The notes: generated by a model not told the origin, from the sequence alone. A DNA stretch of 64,000 bases from Falsirhodobacter algicola (GCF_018279165.1 NZ_CP047289.1:2215459-2279458), one strand, 5' to 3'. Positions 20,303 through 30,504 are shown, numbered from the stretch's first letter. Made by a program: numbers and translations.

Positions 20303-20959
20303 ATGGAAAGCACCGAGGCGAAGAATGCCGTGATCGACGCGGCCTTGGCCCATGTCGCATTTGACGGCTGGTCGGAGGCGACGCTGCGCGCGGCCCTGTC
20401 GGATGCGGGGGTGTCCGCCGGTCTGGGGCGGGCGCTGTTCCCGCGCGGCGCGGTGGATCTGGCGCTGGCCTATCACTGGCGCGGCGATGCCGCCATGGCC
20501 GAGCGGGCGCTGACGGCCCCGCTGGGCGATATGCCCTATCGCGCAAGGGTCGCGACGCTGATCCGCTACCGCCTAGAGGCCGCCGACAAGGAGGCCGTGC
20601 GCCGCGGCTCCACCCTGTTCGCGCTGCCGCAACATGCCGGCGACGGGGCCCGCGCCGTATGGCACACGGCCGATACGATCTGGCGCGCGCTGGGCGATAC
20701 GTCCGACGACGTGAACTGGTACACCAAGCGCGCGACGCTCTCGGGCGTCTATGCGGCCACGGTCCTCTATTGGCTGGGCGATGACAGCACCGGCCATCAG
20801 GCGACGTGGGATTTCCTCGATCGCCGGATCGAAGGAGTGATGCGATTCGAAGGCGTGAAGGCCCGCTGCGCCGGCAATCCGCTGGTGAAGGCGGCGATGC
20901 TGCCGCTTTCGTGGATCCGCGCGCCGCAATCGACCGATATGCCGGGAAGGACGTGGTGA
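20303..20959 (+). CDS. COQ9 family protein (ubiquinone biosynthesis)
   Basis: A 218-residue helical protein of the COQ9 family: TetR-like N-terminal bundle (VIDAALAHVAFDGWSEATLRAALSDAG) followed by the COQ9 domain with VWHTADTIWRALGDTSDDVNWYTKRATLSGVYAATVLYWL in parts, a well-conserved region. COQ9 binds lipids and presents precursors to the COQ7-type hydroxylase in ubiquinone synthesis. ATG 20303 follows GAGG. The stop overlaps the start of a quinone oxidoreductase gene by one base (TGATG), so quinone-related functions are coupled. Confidence 0.93.
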   Translation: MESTEAKNAVIDAALAHVAFDGWSEATLRAALSDAGVSAGLGRALFPRGAVDLALAYHWRGDAAMAERALTAPLGDMPYRARVATLIRYRLEAADKEAVRRGSTLFALPQHAGDGARAVWHTADTIWRALGDTSDDVNWYTKRATLSGVYAATVLYWLGDDSTGHQATWDFLDRRIEGVMRFEGVKARCAGNPLVKAAMLPLSWIRAPQSTDMPGRTW

Positions 20960-21954
20960 TGCCCGATATGCCCGAACTGATGCGCGCCGTGGCCATCACC
21001 GAACACGGCGCCCCCGAGGTGCTGAAGATCGACTACGTTCCCGCCCCGGTGCCGAGCCATGGGCAGATCCTGATCCGCATCGCCTATGCCGGGGTGAACC
21101 GCCCGGACGCCTTGCAGCGGGCGGGGCATTACGCGCCGCCGCCCGGCGCGTCGGCGCTGCCGGGGCTGGAATGTGCGGGCCATGTGGCGGCGGTGGGGCC
21201 GGGCGTCACCCGCTGGCAGGTGGGGGATGCGGTCTGCGCGCTTCTGCCTGGCGGCGGCTATGCCACCCATGCCGTGACCGAGGCCGACCACGCCCTGCCC
21301 ATCCCCGAGGGGATGAGCCTTGCCGAAGCCGCCTGCCTGCCCGAAACCTGTTTCACCGTCTGGTCCAACGTGGTGATGCGCGGCGGCCTTGCGGCGGGGG
21401 AGAGGTTCCTCGTCCATGGCGGATCCTCCGGGATCGGGACGACCGCGATCCAGATCGGGCGGGCCTTGGGCGCGCGTGTCTTCGCCACCGCCGGTTCGGA
21501 CGACAAATGCGCCGCCTGCGCCGAACTCGGCGCCGAGGCGATCAACTACCGCGACAGCGATTTCGTGGAAATCCTGCGCGCCGAGGGCGGGGCCGATCTG
21601 ATCCTCGACATGGTGGGGGGCGATTACGTCCGGCGCAACATCCGCGCGCTGGCCGATGACGGGCGGCTGGTGCAGATCGCCTTCCTGTCCGGTGCCAAGG
21701 TGGAACTGAACATGGCCGAGGTGATGTCCCGCCGCCTGACGATCACCGGCTCCACGCTGCGGCCGCAGACGGCGCTGCAGAAGGCCCGGATCGCCGCCGA
21801 ATTGGAACGCCATGTCTGGCCGATGATCGCCTCGGGTGCGCTGCGCCCGGTGATGGACAGCACCTTCGCCATGGACGACGCCGCCAAGGCCCATGCGCGG
21901 ATGGAAAGCTCCGCCCATATCGGCAAGATCGTGCTGGAGATGCCGGAGGACTAG
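20959..21954 (+). CDS. NAD(P)H-quinone oxidoreductase, zinc-independent MDR family (PIG3-like)
   Basis: A 331-residue medium-chain dehydrogenase/reductase. The N-terminal GroES-like domain carries GVNRPDALQRAG.Y and PGLECAGHVAAVG; the nucleotide-binding domain has HGGSSGIGTTAIQIGRALGARVFATAGS in parts, with the AxxGxxG-type loop of NADPH-dependent quinone reductases. No catalytic zinc cysteines are seen. It reduces quinones, perhaps in defence against redox stress. It is translationally coupled to COQ9, and its stop overlaps that of the convergent RNase gene by four bases. Confidence 0.92.
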   Translation: MPDMPELMRAVAITEHGAPEVLKIDYVPAPVPSHGQILIRIAYAGVNRPDALQRAGHYAPPPGASALPGLECAGHVAAVGPGVTRWQVGDAVCALLPGGGYATHAVTEADHALPIPEGMSLAEAACLPETCFTVWSNVVMRGGLAAGERFLVHGGSSGIGTTAIQIGRALGARVFATAGSDDKCAACAELGAEAINYRDSDFVEILRAEGGADLILDMVGGDYVRRNIRALADDGRLVQIAFLSGAKVELNMAEVMSRRLTITGSTLRPQTALQKARIAAELERHVWPMIASGALRPVMDSTFAMDDAAKAHARMESSAHIGKIVLEMPED

Positions 21955-22544
21955 CGCCCGTCCATCGTCGCGGGGCCGCGGCAATCGCGCCGCGCGCTTG
22001 CGGCGCAGGGGCGGGGGGTTAGATCGCGGGTCAGGCAGAGGCGGACCTCCGCGATATGCCCCTCGCGGCAGGTCACGGTCACGCCATCGGCGCTCATGTC
22101 GGGATTGGCCTCGAGGAACGCCGCCTCCACCTGCCGGGCGGAGAGGGGGCGATCCTGCCGCAGGTTCTGCAAGGCGGCGGGCAGGGTCACGCGGTCCCAT
22201 GCGGCGCGGGTCAGCTCGTAATATCCGGCCGGGGGCAGGCCGGTACAGCTTCCGTGCTTGCGCCATTCGTGCAAGGCGAGGTCCGGGTCGGTGATGTCGG
22301 ACAGCGCCTCCCGCTCGGCGCGGGTGGGGGCGGCGTCGGTGTCGCACCATTCGGGCCAGTCATCGTCGTTCTGCGGCCACAGGCCATGCACGATGAAGCC
22401 GAGATCGCGGCGGCATTGCGCCGCGTCCGGTCCGCCTTGGGTCGCGCACCATCCCGGCGACCATGACAGCGCAAGGACGTAATGGTCGAACACCTGCGCA
22501 CGGGCGGGCAGGGCCATCAGGATCAGCAGCAGCACAAGACGCAT
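21951..22544 (-). CDS. Ribonuclease T2 family protein
   Basis: A 197-residue secreted RNase. Residues 1-16 form a signal peptide ending ARA. Both catalytic blocks are present: CAS I FIVHGLWPQ with H53, and CAS II HEWRKHGSC with E93, K96 and H97. Eight cysteines allow disulfides in the periplasm. T2 enzymes cut RNA with little base preference and supply phosphate or nucleosides. The chosen ATG 22544 has GGGAAGGGAA upstream. The longer in-frame extension runs antisense to trcR and is not coding. Confidence 0.93.
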   Translation of the reverse strand: MRLVLLLILMALPARAQVFDHYVLALSWSPGWCATQGGPDAAQCRRDLGFIVHGLWPQNDDDWPEWCDTDAAPTRAEREALSDITDPDLALHEWRKHGSCTGLPPAGYYELTRAAWDRVTLPAALQNLRQDRPLSARQVEAAFLEANPDMSADGVTVTCREGHIAEVRLCLTRDLTPRPCAASARRDCRGPATMDGR

Positions 22545-22667
22545 TTTCCCTTCCCCTCGGGTTGTCCTTCGCCTATATACAGCCGCAATTCCCGAAAGCG
22601 AAAGTCGCGGGGTCCGCCCCGCAGCCGTTTTCCCGGCGCGGGAGAGATGTGTACAAGGAGCAAGCTG

Positions 22668-23420
22668 ATGACGAAGCCCCTGATGGCCAAGGCGACCGCA
22701 GTCTGGCTGGTCGACAACACGACGCTGTCCTTCCGGCAGATCGCCGATTTCTGCGGCATGCACGAGCTGGAGGTGCAGGGCATCGCCGATGGTGACGTGG
22801 CGACGGGCGTCAAAGGCTTCGATCCGGTGGCCAACAACCAGCTGGAACAGTCCGAGATCGACAAGGGTCAGGCCAATCCGCTGCACAAGCTGAAGCTGAA
22901 GTTCAACGCCGCCGCCCAAGGCGAGGACAAGCGCCGTGGCCCGCGCTACACCCCGCTGTCCAAACGTCAGGACCGCCCGAACGCGATCCTGTGGCTGGTG
23001 AAGTTCCACCCCGAACTGACGGACAGCCAGATCGCCAAGCTGGTCGGCACGACCAAGCCGACGATCCAGTCCATCCGCGAACGCACCCACTGGAACATCC
23101 AGTCGATGACGCCGATCGACCCGGTCGCGCTTGGCCTCTGCCGCCAGACGGAACTGGACTCGCAGGTGCAGCAGGCCGCCCGCAAGCGCGCCGCCGAAGG
23201 GGTGGTGATGTCCGATGACGAACGGCGCAAGCTCGTCTCCACGCAGCAATCGCTGGGGATGGAAGATCAGCCCGCCGGGTCCGAATTCGACATCTTCCGC
23301 AAGGAAGAGGCCGATCAGGCCGACGCGGCCGATGCCGACTTCTCGGATGCCGACAGCTTCTTCAACCTTCCCAGCGGCGGTGCCGCCGAGGACGAGGATG
23401 ACGACGAAGACCGTCGCTAA
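22668..23420 (+). CDS. trcR: DUF1013 family cell-cycle transcriptional regulator TrcR
   Basis: A 250-residue protein of the alphaproteobacteria-specific DUF1013 family, annotated as cell-cycle regulator TrcR after work in Sinorhizobium. MAKATAVWLVDNTTLSFRQIADFCGMH contains a first helix-turn-helix (about 10-35) and HPELTDSQIAKLVGTTKPTIQSIRERTHW a second (about 118-145). The tail is very acidic (residues 195-250), ending in runs of Asp and Glu. AAGGAG lies seven bases before ATG 22668. It is monocistronic, closed by a strong hairpin. Confidence 0.9.
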   Translation: MTKPLMAKATAVWLVDNTTLSFRQIADFCGMHELEVQGIADGDVATGVKGFDPVANNQLEQSEIDKGQANPLHKLKLKFNAAAQGEDKRRGPRYTPLSKRQDRPNAILWLVKFHPELTDSQIAKLVGTTKPTIQSIRERTHWNIQSMTPIDPVALGLCRQTELDSQVQQAARKRAAEGVVMSDDERRKLVSTQQSLGMEDQPAGSEFDIFRKEEADQADAADADFSDADSFFNLPSGGAAEDEDDDEDRR

Positions 23421-23427
23421 GATGTGA

Positions 23428-23454
23428 AACGCCCGGAGCCATGCTCCGGGCGTT
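23428..23454 (+). terminator. Intrinsic terminator between trcR and msrA
   Basis: AACGCCCGGAG (23428-23438) pairs perfectly with CTCCGGGCGTT (23444-23454) around five bases, eight bases after the trcR stop. It ends six bases before the convergent msrA stop and can work both ways, although T runs are short. Confidence 0.8.
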
Positions 23455-23460
23455 CTTCGT

Positions 23461-24093
23461 TCAGATCACGCAGGCAACGCCGGTGCCGCGCAGCCCGCAA
23501 TATCCGCCGGGATTCTTGGCCAGATATTGCTGGTGATAATCCTCGGCAAAGAAGAACTCTGGCACGGGCACGATCTCGGTCGTGACGGCGCCGTATCCGG
23601 CCGAGGACAGCCCTGCCTCGTATTCGGCCTTGGTGCGTTCGGCCTCGGCCCGCTGGGCGTCCGTGTAGGTGTAAATCCCCGAGCGGTAGGTGGAGCCGAC
23701 ATCGTTGCCCTGCCGCATTCCCTGCGTCGGATCGTGGTTTTCCCAGAAGATCTTCAGCAGGTCCGCATAGCTGACGACCGCCGGATCGAAGATCACCCGG
23801 ACCACCTCGTTATGGCCGGTCATCTGGGTGCAAGTTTCCTGATAGGTCGGGTTCGGGGTGTAGCCGCCGGCATAGCCCGCCATCGTTAGCCAGACGCCCG
23901 GCACCTGCCAGAACAGCCGCTCCACGCCCCAGAAGCAGCCCATGCCGAACATCGCCTCTTGCATGCCGGCGGGCACGGGCGATTTCAGCGGGATGCCGGA
24001 GACGAAATGCGTCTCGGCGGTGGGAAGGGGTTCGGCGCGGCCGGGAAGGGCATCGTCCGGGCGCACCATCGCAGTCGGTTTGGAAAAGATCAT
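23461..24093 (-). CDS. msrA: Peptide-methionine (S)-S-oxide reductase
   Basis: A 210-residue MsrA that repairs methionine-S-sulfoxide in oxidised proteins. The catalytic cysteine is C53 in GCFWG; resolving cysteines C199 and C208 sit in the C-terminal tail, the three-cysteine E. coli type. YAGG, TGHNEVV, and YHQQYL are further signatures. ATG 24093 follows GGAGGTTATC. It has no export signal, so it is cytoplasmic, and it stands alone between trcR and priA. Confidence 0.96.
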   Translation of the reverse strand: MIFSKPTAMVRPDDALPGRAEPLPTAETHFVSGIPLKSPVPAGMQEAMFGMGCFWGVERLFWQVPGVWLTMAGYAGGYTPNPTYQETCTQMTGHNEVVRVIFDPAVVSYADLLKIFWENHDPTQGMRQGNDVGSTYRSGIYTYTDAQRAEAERTKAEYEAGLSSAGYGAVTTEIVPVPEFFFAEDYHQQYLAKNPGGYCGLRGTGVACVI

Positions 24094-24137
24094 GGATAAC
24101 CTCCGTGGTTGGACCGGAATATAGGTATTCGGCCCGC

Positions 24138-26345
24138 CTAGAGGAAGCTCTGTGGGTCGATGTCGATCGCAAGGCGCAGATTGGTCGGCAGCTTGATCTG
24201 CGCGGCCCATTCGGCCAGCGCGGCCTGCAGGGGGGCGGTGCGGTCGGCCTTCACCAGAAGGCGGACGCGGTGACGCCCGCGCACCCTCGCGATGGGCGCG
24301 GGGGCGGGGCCCCAGACCTGCGCCCCGATGGCGCGCAGCGGGCCGTCGCGGCGCGCAAGTTCGGCCGCGACATCGAAGACCACGGCCACGTCGGGATGCG
24401 ACAGGATGATCCCGGCCATCCGGCCATAGGGGGGTGCCCCAGCCATGCGCCGCTCGGCGGCCTCGGCGCGCCAGAAATCCTCTTCGTTGCCGGTCAGGAT
24501 GGCGCGGATCACCGGATGTTCGGGCTGGTGCGTCTGCAGCAGGGCCGTGCCCGGCTTTTCGGCCCGCCCGGCGCGGCCCGCCACCTGCCGCATCAACTGG
24601 AACGTCCGTTCGGCGGCGCGCAGGTCCGAGCCTTGCAGCCCCAGATCGGCATCGATCACGCCCACCAGCGTCAGCAGCGGAAAGTTGTGCCCCTTCGCCA
24701 CGATCTGCGTGCCGATGATGATGTCGGCGCCGCCGGCGGCAATCGTCTCGATCGCCTCCTTCAAGGCCCGCGCCGTGGTGAAGAGGTCCGAGGACAGGAC
24801 CGAGACCCGCGCCTCGGGGAAGCGTTCGGCGACCTCTTCGGCCAGACGTTCGACACCGGGGCCGACCGCCGCCATGCGCCCTTCGACCGAACAGGCGGGG
24901 CAGGCCTCCGGAACGGGGCGCGAGGCGCCGCATTGATGGCAGATCAGCCGCTTGAGGAAGCGATGCTCCACCATGCGCGCATCGCATTCGCTGCACCCGA
25001 CCTGATGGCCGCAGGCGCGGCAGATGGTGACGGGGGCATAGCCGCGCCGGTTGAGGAACAGCAGCGCCTGTTCGCCCGCCGCGATCCGCGTCTGCACCTG
25101 CGCGGCCAGCGTCTCCGACACCCAGCGGTTCGAGGGGAGGCGTTCGGCCCGCATGTCGATGGCGCGCATCTGCGGCAGTTCCGCCGCGCCGAAACGGGCC
25201 GTCAGATCCAGCCGCGCATATTTGCCGCTGTCGGCGTTCACCCATGTCTCCAGCGAGGGGGTGGCCGAGGCCAGAACCACCTGCGCCCCGCAGATGGAGG
25301 CGCGCAGCACCGCCATGTCGCGCGCATTGTAGAGAACGCCCTCCTCCTGTTTGTAGGAGGTGTCGTGTTCCTCATCGACGACGATCAGGCCGAGTTCGCG
25401 GAAGGGCAGGAACAGGGCCGACCGCGCGCCGACCACCAGTTGCGCATCGCCCGTACCGATCATGCGCCACAGCCGCCGCCGCTCGGTGGAGGTGACGCCG
25501 GAATGCCATTCGGCGGGCCGCGCCCCGAACCGTGCCTGCACCCGGTCCAGAAAGCCCGCCGTCAGCGCGATTTCCGGCAGCAGCACCAGCGCCTGCCGCC
25601 CTTGGCGCAGGCATTCGGCCACCGCCTCCAGATAGACCTCGGTCTTGCCCGACCCGGTGACGCCCTTCAAGAGCGTGGTGCCATAGCGCCCCCCCGCGAC
25701 CGAGGCCCGCAGCGCCGCCGCCGCCTGCGCCTGCCCGTCGGACAGTTCCTTGTGCGGCAAAGCGGGGTTCAGATGCGGATAGGGCAGATCGCGGGGGGCA
25801 TCCTCCTCGATCAGAACGCCCGCCTTCACGAGGCCCTTGATGACGGCGCTCGACACGCCCGCCTCGGCCGCGAGTTCGGAGGCGGTGACGCGCGCGCCGT
25901 GCCATGCATCCAGCGCATCCATCACCCGCAGGCGGGCCTCCGTCTCGCGCGCAGGCTCGCGCCCGCTGGCGCGCAGCACGCGCCGCGTGGCGGGGCCGGC
26001 CGCAAGGTCGGGGGCGCGGGTCGCCAGCCGCAGCATCTGGGGCAGGGGGGTCAGCGTGTAATCGGCGGCGCGCTGCAGAAAGGCGCGCATCTCGTCGCGC
26101 AGGGGGGCGGCGTCCAGCACGCGGGTGACGGGGCGCACGCGCGCCGGATCGAACCCGCCCTCGCCCTTGCCCCAGACGCAGCCCAGAACGCGCCGCGGCC
26201 CCAGCGGCACCTCCACCAGATCGCCCGTCACGCAGCCGCCCTCCGGCGCCTTGTAGTCGAGCGGACGGCCCAGCGGTTCGGTCGTCAGCACGCCGACCAA
26301 TTGGCCTTCGTCAAATCGCTCGGACAACCGCTTTCCCTTTCGCAT
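24138..26345 (-). CDS. priA: Primosomal replication restart helicase PriA
   Basis: A 735-residue 3-prime to 5-prime helicase that reloads the replicative helicase at collapsed forks. Order: N-terminal 3-prime-DNA-binding domain (about 1-105), winged helix, Walker A GVTGSGKT (228-235), [11 protein letters not shown]alker B, and the four paired zinc-binding cysteines ([23 protein letters not shown]). The C-terminal helicase lobe ends DIDPQSFL. Start at 26345 chosen as the first methionine before the conserved [16 protein letters not shown]; a long in-frame extension upstream overlaps two plus-strand genes and is not coding. Confidence 0.96.
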   Translation of the reverse strand: MRKGKRLSERFDEGQLVGVLTTEPLGRPLDYKAPEGGCVTGDLVEVPLGPRRVLGCVWGKGEGGFDPARVRPVTRVLDAAPLRDEMRAFLQRAADYTLTPLPQMLRLATRAPDLAAGPATRRVLRASGREPARETEARLRVMDALDAWHGARVTASELAAEAGVSSAVIKGLVKAGVLIEEDAPRDLPYPHLNPALPHKELSDGQAQAAAALRASVAGGRYGTTLLKGVTGSGKTEVYLEAVAECLRQGRQALVLLPEIALTAGFLDRVQARFGARPAEWHSGVTSTERRRLWRMIGTGDAQLVVGARSALFLPFRELGLIVVDEEHDTSYKQEEGVLYNARDMAVLRASICGAQVVLASATPSLETWVNADSGKYARLDLTARFGAAELPQMRAIDMRAERLPSNRWVSETLAAQVQTRIAAGEQALLFLNRRGYAPVTICRACGHQVGCSECDARMVEHRFLKRLICHQCGASRPVPEACPACSVEGRMAAVGPGVERLAEEVAERFPEARVSVLSSDLFTTARALKEAIETIAAGGADIIIGTQIVAKGHNFPLLTLVGVIDADLGLQGSDLRAAERTFQLMRQVAGRAGRAEKPGTALLQTHQPEHPVIRAILTGNEEDFWRAEAAERRMAGAPPYGRMAGIILSHPDVAVVFDVAAELARRDGPLRAIGAQVWGPAPAPIARVRGRHRVRLLVKADRTAPLQAALAEWAAQIKLPTNLRLAIDIDPQSFL

Positions 26346-26411
26346 GACCCTCGCTTGCGCTATCACGGGCCGGACAACGGGGCAAACCCCGCAGCCATCC
26401 CGGAGGGCATC

Positions 26412-27065
26412 ATGAAATTCTTCGTCGACACCGCAGACGTTGCGGCCATCACGGAACTGAACGACCTGAATCTGGTCGACGGCGTGACCACGAACCCGTC
26501 GCTGATCCTGAAATCGGGCCGCGACATCCTCGAAGTCACCAAGGAGATCTGTAGCATCGTCTCCGGTCCCGTTTCGGCCGAAGTCGTGGCCCTGAAGGCC
26601 GAGGACATGATCGCCGAAGGCCGCAAGCTGGCCGAGATCGCGCCGAACATCGCCGTGAAGGTTCCGCTGACCCATGACGGTCTGAAGACCTGCAAGGTGC
26701 TGTCGGACGAAGGCTTCATGGTCAACGTGACGCTCTGCTTCTCGGCCAATCAGGCGCTGCTGGCGGCCAAGGCGGGCGCGACCTTCATCAGCCCCTTCAT
26801 CGGCCGTCTGGACGACATGAACCTCGACGGGCTGGAGTTGATCCAAGACATCCGCACGATCTACGACAACTTCGATTTCCGCACGCAGATCCTCGCAGCG
26901 TCGGTACGCAACGCCAACCATGTGTCGCAATGCGCGCTGATCGGCGCCGATGTCGTGACCGCGCCGCCCGCCGTCATCAAGGCGCTGGCCAACCACCCGC
27001 TGACCGACAAGGGGCTGGAGCAGTTCATGTCCGACTGGGCCAAGACCGGCCAGAAGATCGTCTGA
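26412..27065 (+). CDS. Transaldolase / fructose-6-phosphate aldolase family protein
   Basis: A 217-residue short (FSA/TalC-type) transaldolase: [19 protein letters not shown], the Schiff-base lysine K83 in AVKVPLT, and NVTLCFS followed by SPFIGRLDD. The class is half the length of E. coli TalB and forms a decamer. It moves a dihydroxyacetone unit in the non-oxidative pentose phosphate pathway, or acts as fructose-6-phosphate aldolase; sequence alone does not decide. GGAGG lies seven bases before ATG 26412. It is three bases upstream of prmA and likely cotranscribed. Confidence 0.94.
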   Translation: MKFFVDTADVAAITELNDLNLVDGVTTNPSLILKSGRDILEVTKEICSIVSGPVSAEVVALKAEDMIAEGRKLAEIAPNIAVKVPLTHDGLKTCKVLSDEGFMVNVTLCFSANQALLAAKAGATFISPFIGRLDDMNLDGLELIQDIRTIYDNFDFRTQILAASVRNANHVSQCALIGADVVTAPPAVIKALANHPLTDKGLEQFMSDWAKTGQKIV

Positions 27066-27068
27066 GCC

Positions 27069-27938
27069 ATGCCGACCTTCACCGCACTGACCACCCTTCC
27101 GGGTGAGGATGCCGCCGAGGCGCTGGCCGAGGCGCTGGAGCGGATGGACCCCGAACCCTCGGGCGTGGGCGTCTTCGAGATCGAGGACGGCTCGGGCCTG
27201 TGGGAGGTGGGGGCCTATTTCCTCGCCCGCCCGGACGAGGTGACGCTGGAACTGCTGCGGACCGCCTTCGGGGCGGCGCCCTTCGCGCTGTCCGAACTGC
27301 CCGAGGTGGACTGGGTCGCCCATGTCCGCCGCGAACTGGCACCGGTGGAGGCGGGGCGCTTCTTCGTCTTCGGCAGCCATGATGCGGCCAAGGTGCCGCA
27401 AGGCGTCGTTCCGCTTCAGATCGAGGCGACGGTCGCCTTCGGCACCGGCCATCACGGCACGACGCTGGGCTGCCTCAAGGCGCTCGATCGGCTGCTGGAA
27501 GGGGGCGCCCGGTTCGGCAACGTCGCCGATATCGGCTGCGGCACCGCGGTTCTGGCCATGGCCGCCGCGATGGAACTGCCCGAGGCGCGGATCCTTGCCT
27601 CCGACATCGACGAGGTGGCGGTGGACGTGGCCCGCGCGAACGTGGAGATCAACGGCCTTGCGGGCCGCGTCGCCTGCATGGAGGCGGCGGGCTTCGCCCA
27701 TCCCGACATTCAGGCCGCCGCGCCGTTCGATCTGATCTTCGCCAACATCCTGAAGGGTCCGCTGGTGCAGCTGGCCCCCGACATGGCCGCGCATACGGCC
27801 CCGGACGGGATCATCATCCTGTCGGGCCTTCTGGTCGTGCAGGCCGAGGCCATCCTCGCCGCCTACGAGGCCGAGGGCTTCGCCCTCGTGCACCGCGAGG
27901 ATCTAGGCGAATGGTCCGCCCTGACGCTGCGCCGCTAA
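27069..27938 (+). CDS. prmA: Ribosomal protein L11 methyltransferase
   Basis: A 289-residue SAM-dependent methyltransferase. The N-terminal substrate-recognition region has DWVAHVRRELAPVEAGRFFV; the catalytic domain has AFGTGHHGTTLGCL, the SAM loop VADIGCGTAVLAMAA and FDLIFANILKGPL, the PrmA NxxxxP-type motif. It trimethylates lysines and the N-terminus of L11. Start is three bases after the transaldolase stop. Length matches the family. Confidence 0.94.
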   Translation: MPTFTALTTLPGEDAAEALAEALERMDPEPSGVGVFEIEDGSGLWEVGAYFLARPDEVTLELLRTAFGAAPFALSELPEVDWVAHVRRELAPVEAGRFFVFGSHDAAKVPQGVVPLQIEATVAFGTGHHGTTLGCLKALDRLLEGGARFGNVADIGCGTAVLAMAAAMELPEARILASDIDEVAVDVARANVEINGLAGRVACMEAAGFAHPDIQAAAPFDLIFANILKGPLVQLAPDMAAHTAPDGIIILSGLLVVQAEAILAAYEAEGFALVHREDLGEWSALTLRR

Positions 27939-27955
27939 GGGCCAGACAAGACAAA

Positions 27956-27983
27956 GGCCGCGGCGGGGATGTCCCGCGCGGCC
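27956..27983 (-). terminator. Hairpin between prmA and the DUF1127 gene
   Basis: GGCCGCG at the left pairs with CGCGGCC at the right, followed inward by CGGG/CCCG with one bulged G. On the minus strand it is followed by TTTGTCTTG, a weak T run, so it may end the DUF1127 transcript. Confidence 0.45.
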
Positions 27984-28010
27984 CGTCATGTCACCGATAA
28001 GGTGCGTCGA

Positions 28011-28196
28011 TCAGAGGCGTGCGATGTCCGCGCGGCTCAGCCCGATATCGTCGAGTTCACGATCCGTCAGTTTGTAGAGCGCCTTGCGCGTCACGCGGGA
28101 GTCGTTCCAGTCGCGGATGGCTTGGAACAGAACGGAGAAACGGGCGATCGACAGGGGACCGATCGGCGCGCGGGTGGTCGTCTCGATGGCGGCCAT
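28011..28196 (-). CDS. DUF1127 domain-containing small protein
   Basis: A 61-residue protein ending with the DUF1127 (YjiS-like) motif: LYKLTDRELDDIGLSRADIARL in parts, preceded by a basic amphipathic helix (WNDSRVTRKA). In Rhodobacter and Agrobacterium, arginine-rich DUF1127 proteins bind RNA and affect stress and carbon metabolism. GGATCTCTTCCC upstream gives a ribosome binding site. Its leader has a GCAGCA-CCCT-TGCTGC stem (28231-28246). It is divergent from ruvC. Confidence 0.88.
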   Translation of the reverse strand: MAAIETTTRAPIGPLSIARFSVLFQAIRDWNDSRVTRKALYKLTDRELDDIGLSRADIARL

Positions 28197-28370
28197 GGGA
28201 AGAGATCCTTTTTCAGAACGGATGATTTGTGCAGCACCCTTGCTGCGTGACAGTCAAATAATCGGGCAGTGTACGAACGACAACGCGCCAGATGGCATTG
28301 CCGCGATGCGTCATTTGCATGGCTCTTGTCGTGATACCGTCATGCCGGCGGGTGACAGATGTTCGCTCTT

Positions 28371-28385
28371 CGTGCTAACCCACAG
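28371..28385. promoter_or_regulatory. Near-match LexA box upstream of ruvCAB
   Basis: GTTC-N7-GTGC matches the alphaproteobacterial LexA site GTTC-N7-GTTC at seven of eight defined bases, 19 bases before the ruvC start. ruvCAB is under SOS control in several bacteria. One mismatch keeps this tentative. Confidence 0.35.
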
Positions 28386-28403
28386 GAAAAGCGGGGGAAC
28401 AGC

Positions 28404-28910
28404 ATGCGCGTTCTGGGAATCGATCCGGGCCTGAGGAACATGGGCTGGGGCATCATCGACGTCAGCGGCGGGCGCATTGCGCATGTGGCGAACGGTATCT
28501 GCCATTCGGTGGGCGAGGATCTGGCCCGCCGTCTCTGCTCGCTCCATGCGCAACTGACCGAGGTGGTGGAGCGATTCGCCCCCGAGGCCGCGGCGGTCGA
28601 ACATACCTTCGTCAACAAGGACGCCGCCGGCACGCTGAAGCTGGGGCAGGCGCGGGGCATCGCCCTTCTGGTGCCCGCGCAGGCCGGGCTGGAGGTGGGC
28701 GAATACGCCCCGAACGCCGTGAAGAAGACGGTCGTCGGCGTCGGCCATGCCGCCAAGCAGCAGGTGGAGCATATGGTCCGCCTGCATCTGCCCGGCATCG
28801 TCATCGCGGGGCCGGACGCCGCCGACGCCCTTGCCGTCGCCATCTGCCATTCCCACCACGTGCAAAGCGCGGGGCGCCTGCAGGCGGCCCTTGCGAAGGC
28901 CGCGTCATGA
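28404..28910 (+). CDS. ruvC: Holliday junction resolvase RuvC
   Basis: A 168-residue endonuclease that cuts Holliday junctions with two metal ions. All four acidic catalytic residues are present: D7 (GIDPGLRN), E66 (VEHTFVNKD), D138 and D141 ([11 protein letters not shown]). [15 protein letters not shown] is the DNA-binding region. It is the first gene of the ruvC-ruvA unit and overlaps ruvA by four bases (ATGA). Confidence 0.97.
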   Translation: MRVLGIDPGLRNMGWGIIDVSGGRIAHVANGICHSVGEDLARRLCSLHAQLTEVVERFAPEAAAVEHTFVNKDAAGTLKLGQARGIALLVPAQAGLEVGEYAPNAVKKTVVGVGHAAKQQVEHMVRLHLPGIVIAGPDAADALAVAICHSHHVQSAGRLQAALAKAAS

Positions 28911-29575
28911 TCGGGCGCATCGCCGGGCGGCTGGATTATCGCGGCACGGATCATGTGCTGATCGACGTGCGGGGCGTGGGATACATCGTCTATGTCTCGG
29001 ATCGGACGCTGGCGCAGATGCCCGGCCCGGGCGAGGCGGTCGCGCTCTATACCGACCTTCTGGTGCGCGAGGATCTGCTGCAACTCTATGGCTTCCCGAC
29101 GCTCTTGGAGAAAGAATGGCACCGTTTGCTGATGACGGTGCAGGGGGTCGGGGCGCGCGCGTCGATGGCGATCCTCGGCGCGCTCGGGGCCGACGGCGTG
29201 TCGCGGGCGATCGCGCTCGGCGATGCCCGCTCGGTTCAGGCCGCGCCGGGGGTGGGGCCGAAGATCGCGCAGCGCGTCGTGCTGGAGCTGAAGGCCAAGG
29301 CCCCCGCCGTCATGGCGATGGGCCGGGTGGAGGATGCCGCCCCCCCCGTGCTGGAGGAGGAGGGCACCCCCGCGGCGCCTGCGCCCAAACGCCGCGCACC
29401 CGCCGCGCCGAGCCGCGCCGCCCACACCGCCGATGCCCTCTCGGCGCTGGCGAATCTGGGATATTCCCCCGGTGATGCCGCCGCCGCCGTGGCCGAATCC
29501 GCCGCCGAAGCCCCCGAGGCCGAGGCAGCCGCCCTCATCCGCCTTGCGCTGCGGCGGCTTGCACCCAAGGGCTGA
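28907..29575 (+). CDS. ruvA: Holliday junction branch migration protein RuvA
   Basis: A 222-residue RuvA. Domain I is an OB fold starting [13 protein letters not shown]; domain II carries two helix-hairpin-helix motifs ([16 protein letters not shown] and [17 protein letters not shown] in parts); domain III (about 170-222) is the three-helix RuvB-contact bundle with [13 protein letters not shown]. The linker between II and III is longer and more Pro/Ala/Glu-rich than in E. coli. Tetramers clamp the four-way junction for RuvB. Confidence 0.97.
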   Translation: MIGRIAGRLDYRGTDHVLIDVRGVGYIVYVSDRTLAQMPGPGEAVALYTDLLVREDLLQLYGFPTLLEKEWHRLLMTVQGVGARASMAILGALGADGVSRAIALGDARSVQAAPGVGPKIAQRVVLELKAKAPAVMAMGRVEDAAPPVLEEEGTPAAPAPKRRAPAAPSRAAHTADALSALANLGYSPGDAAAAVAESAAEAPEAEAAALIRLALRRLAPKG

Positions 29576-29610
29576 CGCGCCCATATCCGCGGAACATGGT
29601 GGAGGTGACG

Positions 29611-30504
29611 ATGGGCTTTGCGAAGACCGCGATCCTGATGGCCGCGATGACGGCGCTGTTTCTTGCGGTGGGGGCGCTGATCGGCGGGCGCGCGGGCATG
29701 ATGCTGGCGCTGGTGGTGGCGGTCGGGATGAACGCCTTCAGCTACTGGAATTCCGACAAGGCGGTGCTGCGGATGCACAACGCCCGGCAGGTGGACGAAC
29801 GGACCGCGCCGGACTTCTACCGCCTCGTGGCGGGGCTGGCGGCAAATGCGGACCTGCCCATGCCCAAGGTCTTCGTGATCGACACGGATCAGCCCAACGC
29901 CTTCGCCACGGGGCGCAGCCCCGAACATGCGGCCGTCGCGGCCACGACGGGCCTTCTGTCCCGCCTCAGCCGCGAGGAGCTGGCCGGGGTGATGGCGCAT
30001 GAACTGGCGCATGTGAAGAACCGCGATACGCTGACCATGACGATCACCGCGACCTTCGCCGGGGCCATCGCGATGCTCGCGAACTTCGCGCTGTTCTTTG
30101 GCGGGCGCGAACGGCAGGGCGGCATCATCGGCACGCTGGCCATCATGATCCTTGCACCGATGGCGGCGGCGCTGGTGCAGACGGCCATCTCGCGCAGCCG
30201 CGAATACGAGGCGGACCGGATCGGCGCGGAGATCTGCCGCAATCCGATGTGGCTGGCCTCGGCGCTGCAGAAGATCGAGGCTTTCGCCAAGCGGATCGAA
30301 AACCCCGCCGCCGAGCGCAATCCCGCCACGGCGCATATGTTCATCATCAACCCGCTGCATGCCTTCAAGCATGACAAGCTGTTCTCCACCCACCCCGACA
30401 CGGCGAACCGCATCGCCGCGCTGCGGCAGATGGCGCAGCCCGGTCCTGCCGCACCTGCACCCGCCCCGGCGGCGGATCGGGCGCGCCGTGGTCCTTGGGG
30501 CTGA
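29611..30504 (+). CDS. htpX: Membrane zinc metalloprotease HtpX
   Basis: A 297-residue M48 protease of the inner membrane, involved in quality control of membrane proteins along with FtsH. Spans are at about 5-50 and 145-190; the zinc site is H130-E131-x-x-H134 ([10 protein letters not shown]) with a distal E in [15 protein letters not shown] 29611 follows GGTGGAGG; an in-frame ATG 15 bases earlier is less likely. It sits between ruvA and ruvB, an unusual place for it, and has a proline-rich C-terminal tail. Confidence 0.95.
   Translation: MGFAKTAILMAAMTALFLAVGALIGGRAGMMLALVVAVGMNAFSYWNSDKAVLRMHNARQVDERTAPDFYRLVAGLAANADLPMPKVFVIDTDQPNAFATGRSPEHAAVAATTGLLSRLSREELAGVMAHELAHVKNRDTLTMTITATFAGAIAMLANFALFFGGRERQGGIIGTLAIMILAPMAAALVQTAISRSREYEADRIGAEICRNPMWLASALQKIEAFAKRIENPAAERNPATAHMFIINPLHAFKHDKLFSTHPDTANRIAALRQMAQPGPAAPAPAPAADRARRGPWG

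Noticed and set aside
24105..27065. A plus-strand open frame of 986 codons across priA, joined to the transaldolase frame
   Set aside because: The part before 26412 is antisense to priA, with His/Arg/Gly-rich nonsense composition typical of a high-GC shadow frame; only the transaldolase end is real.
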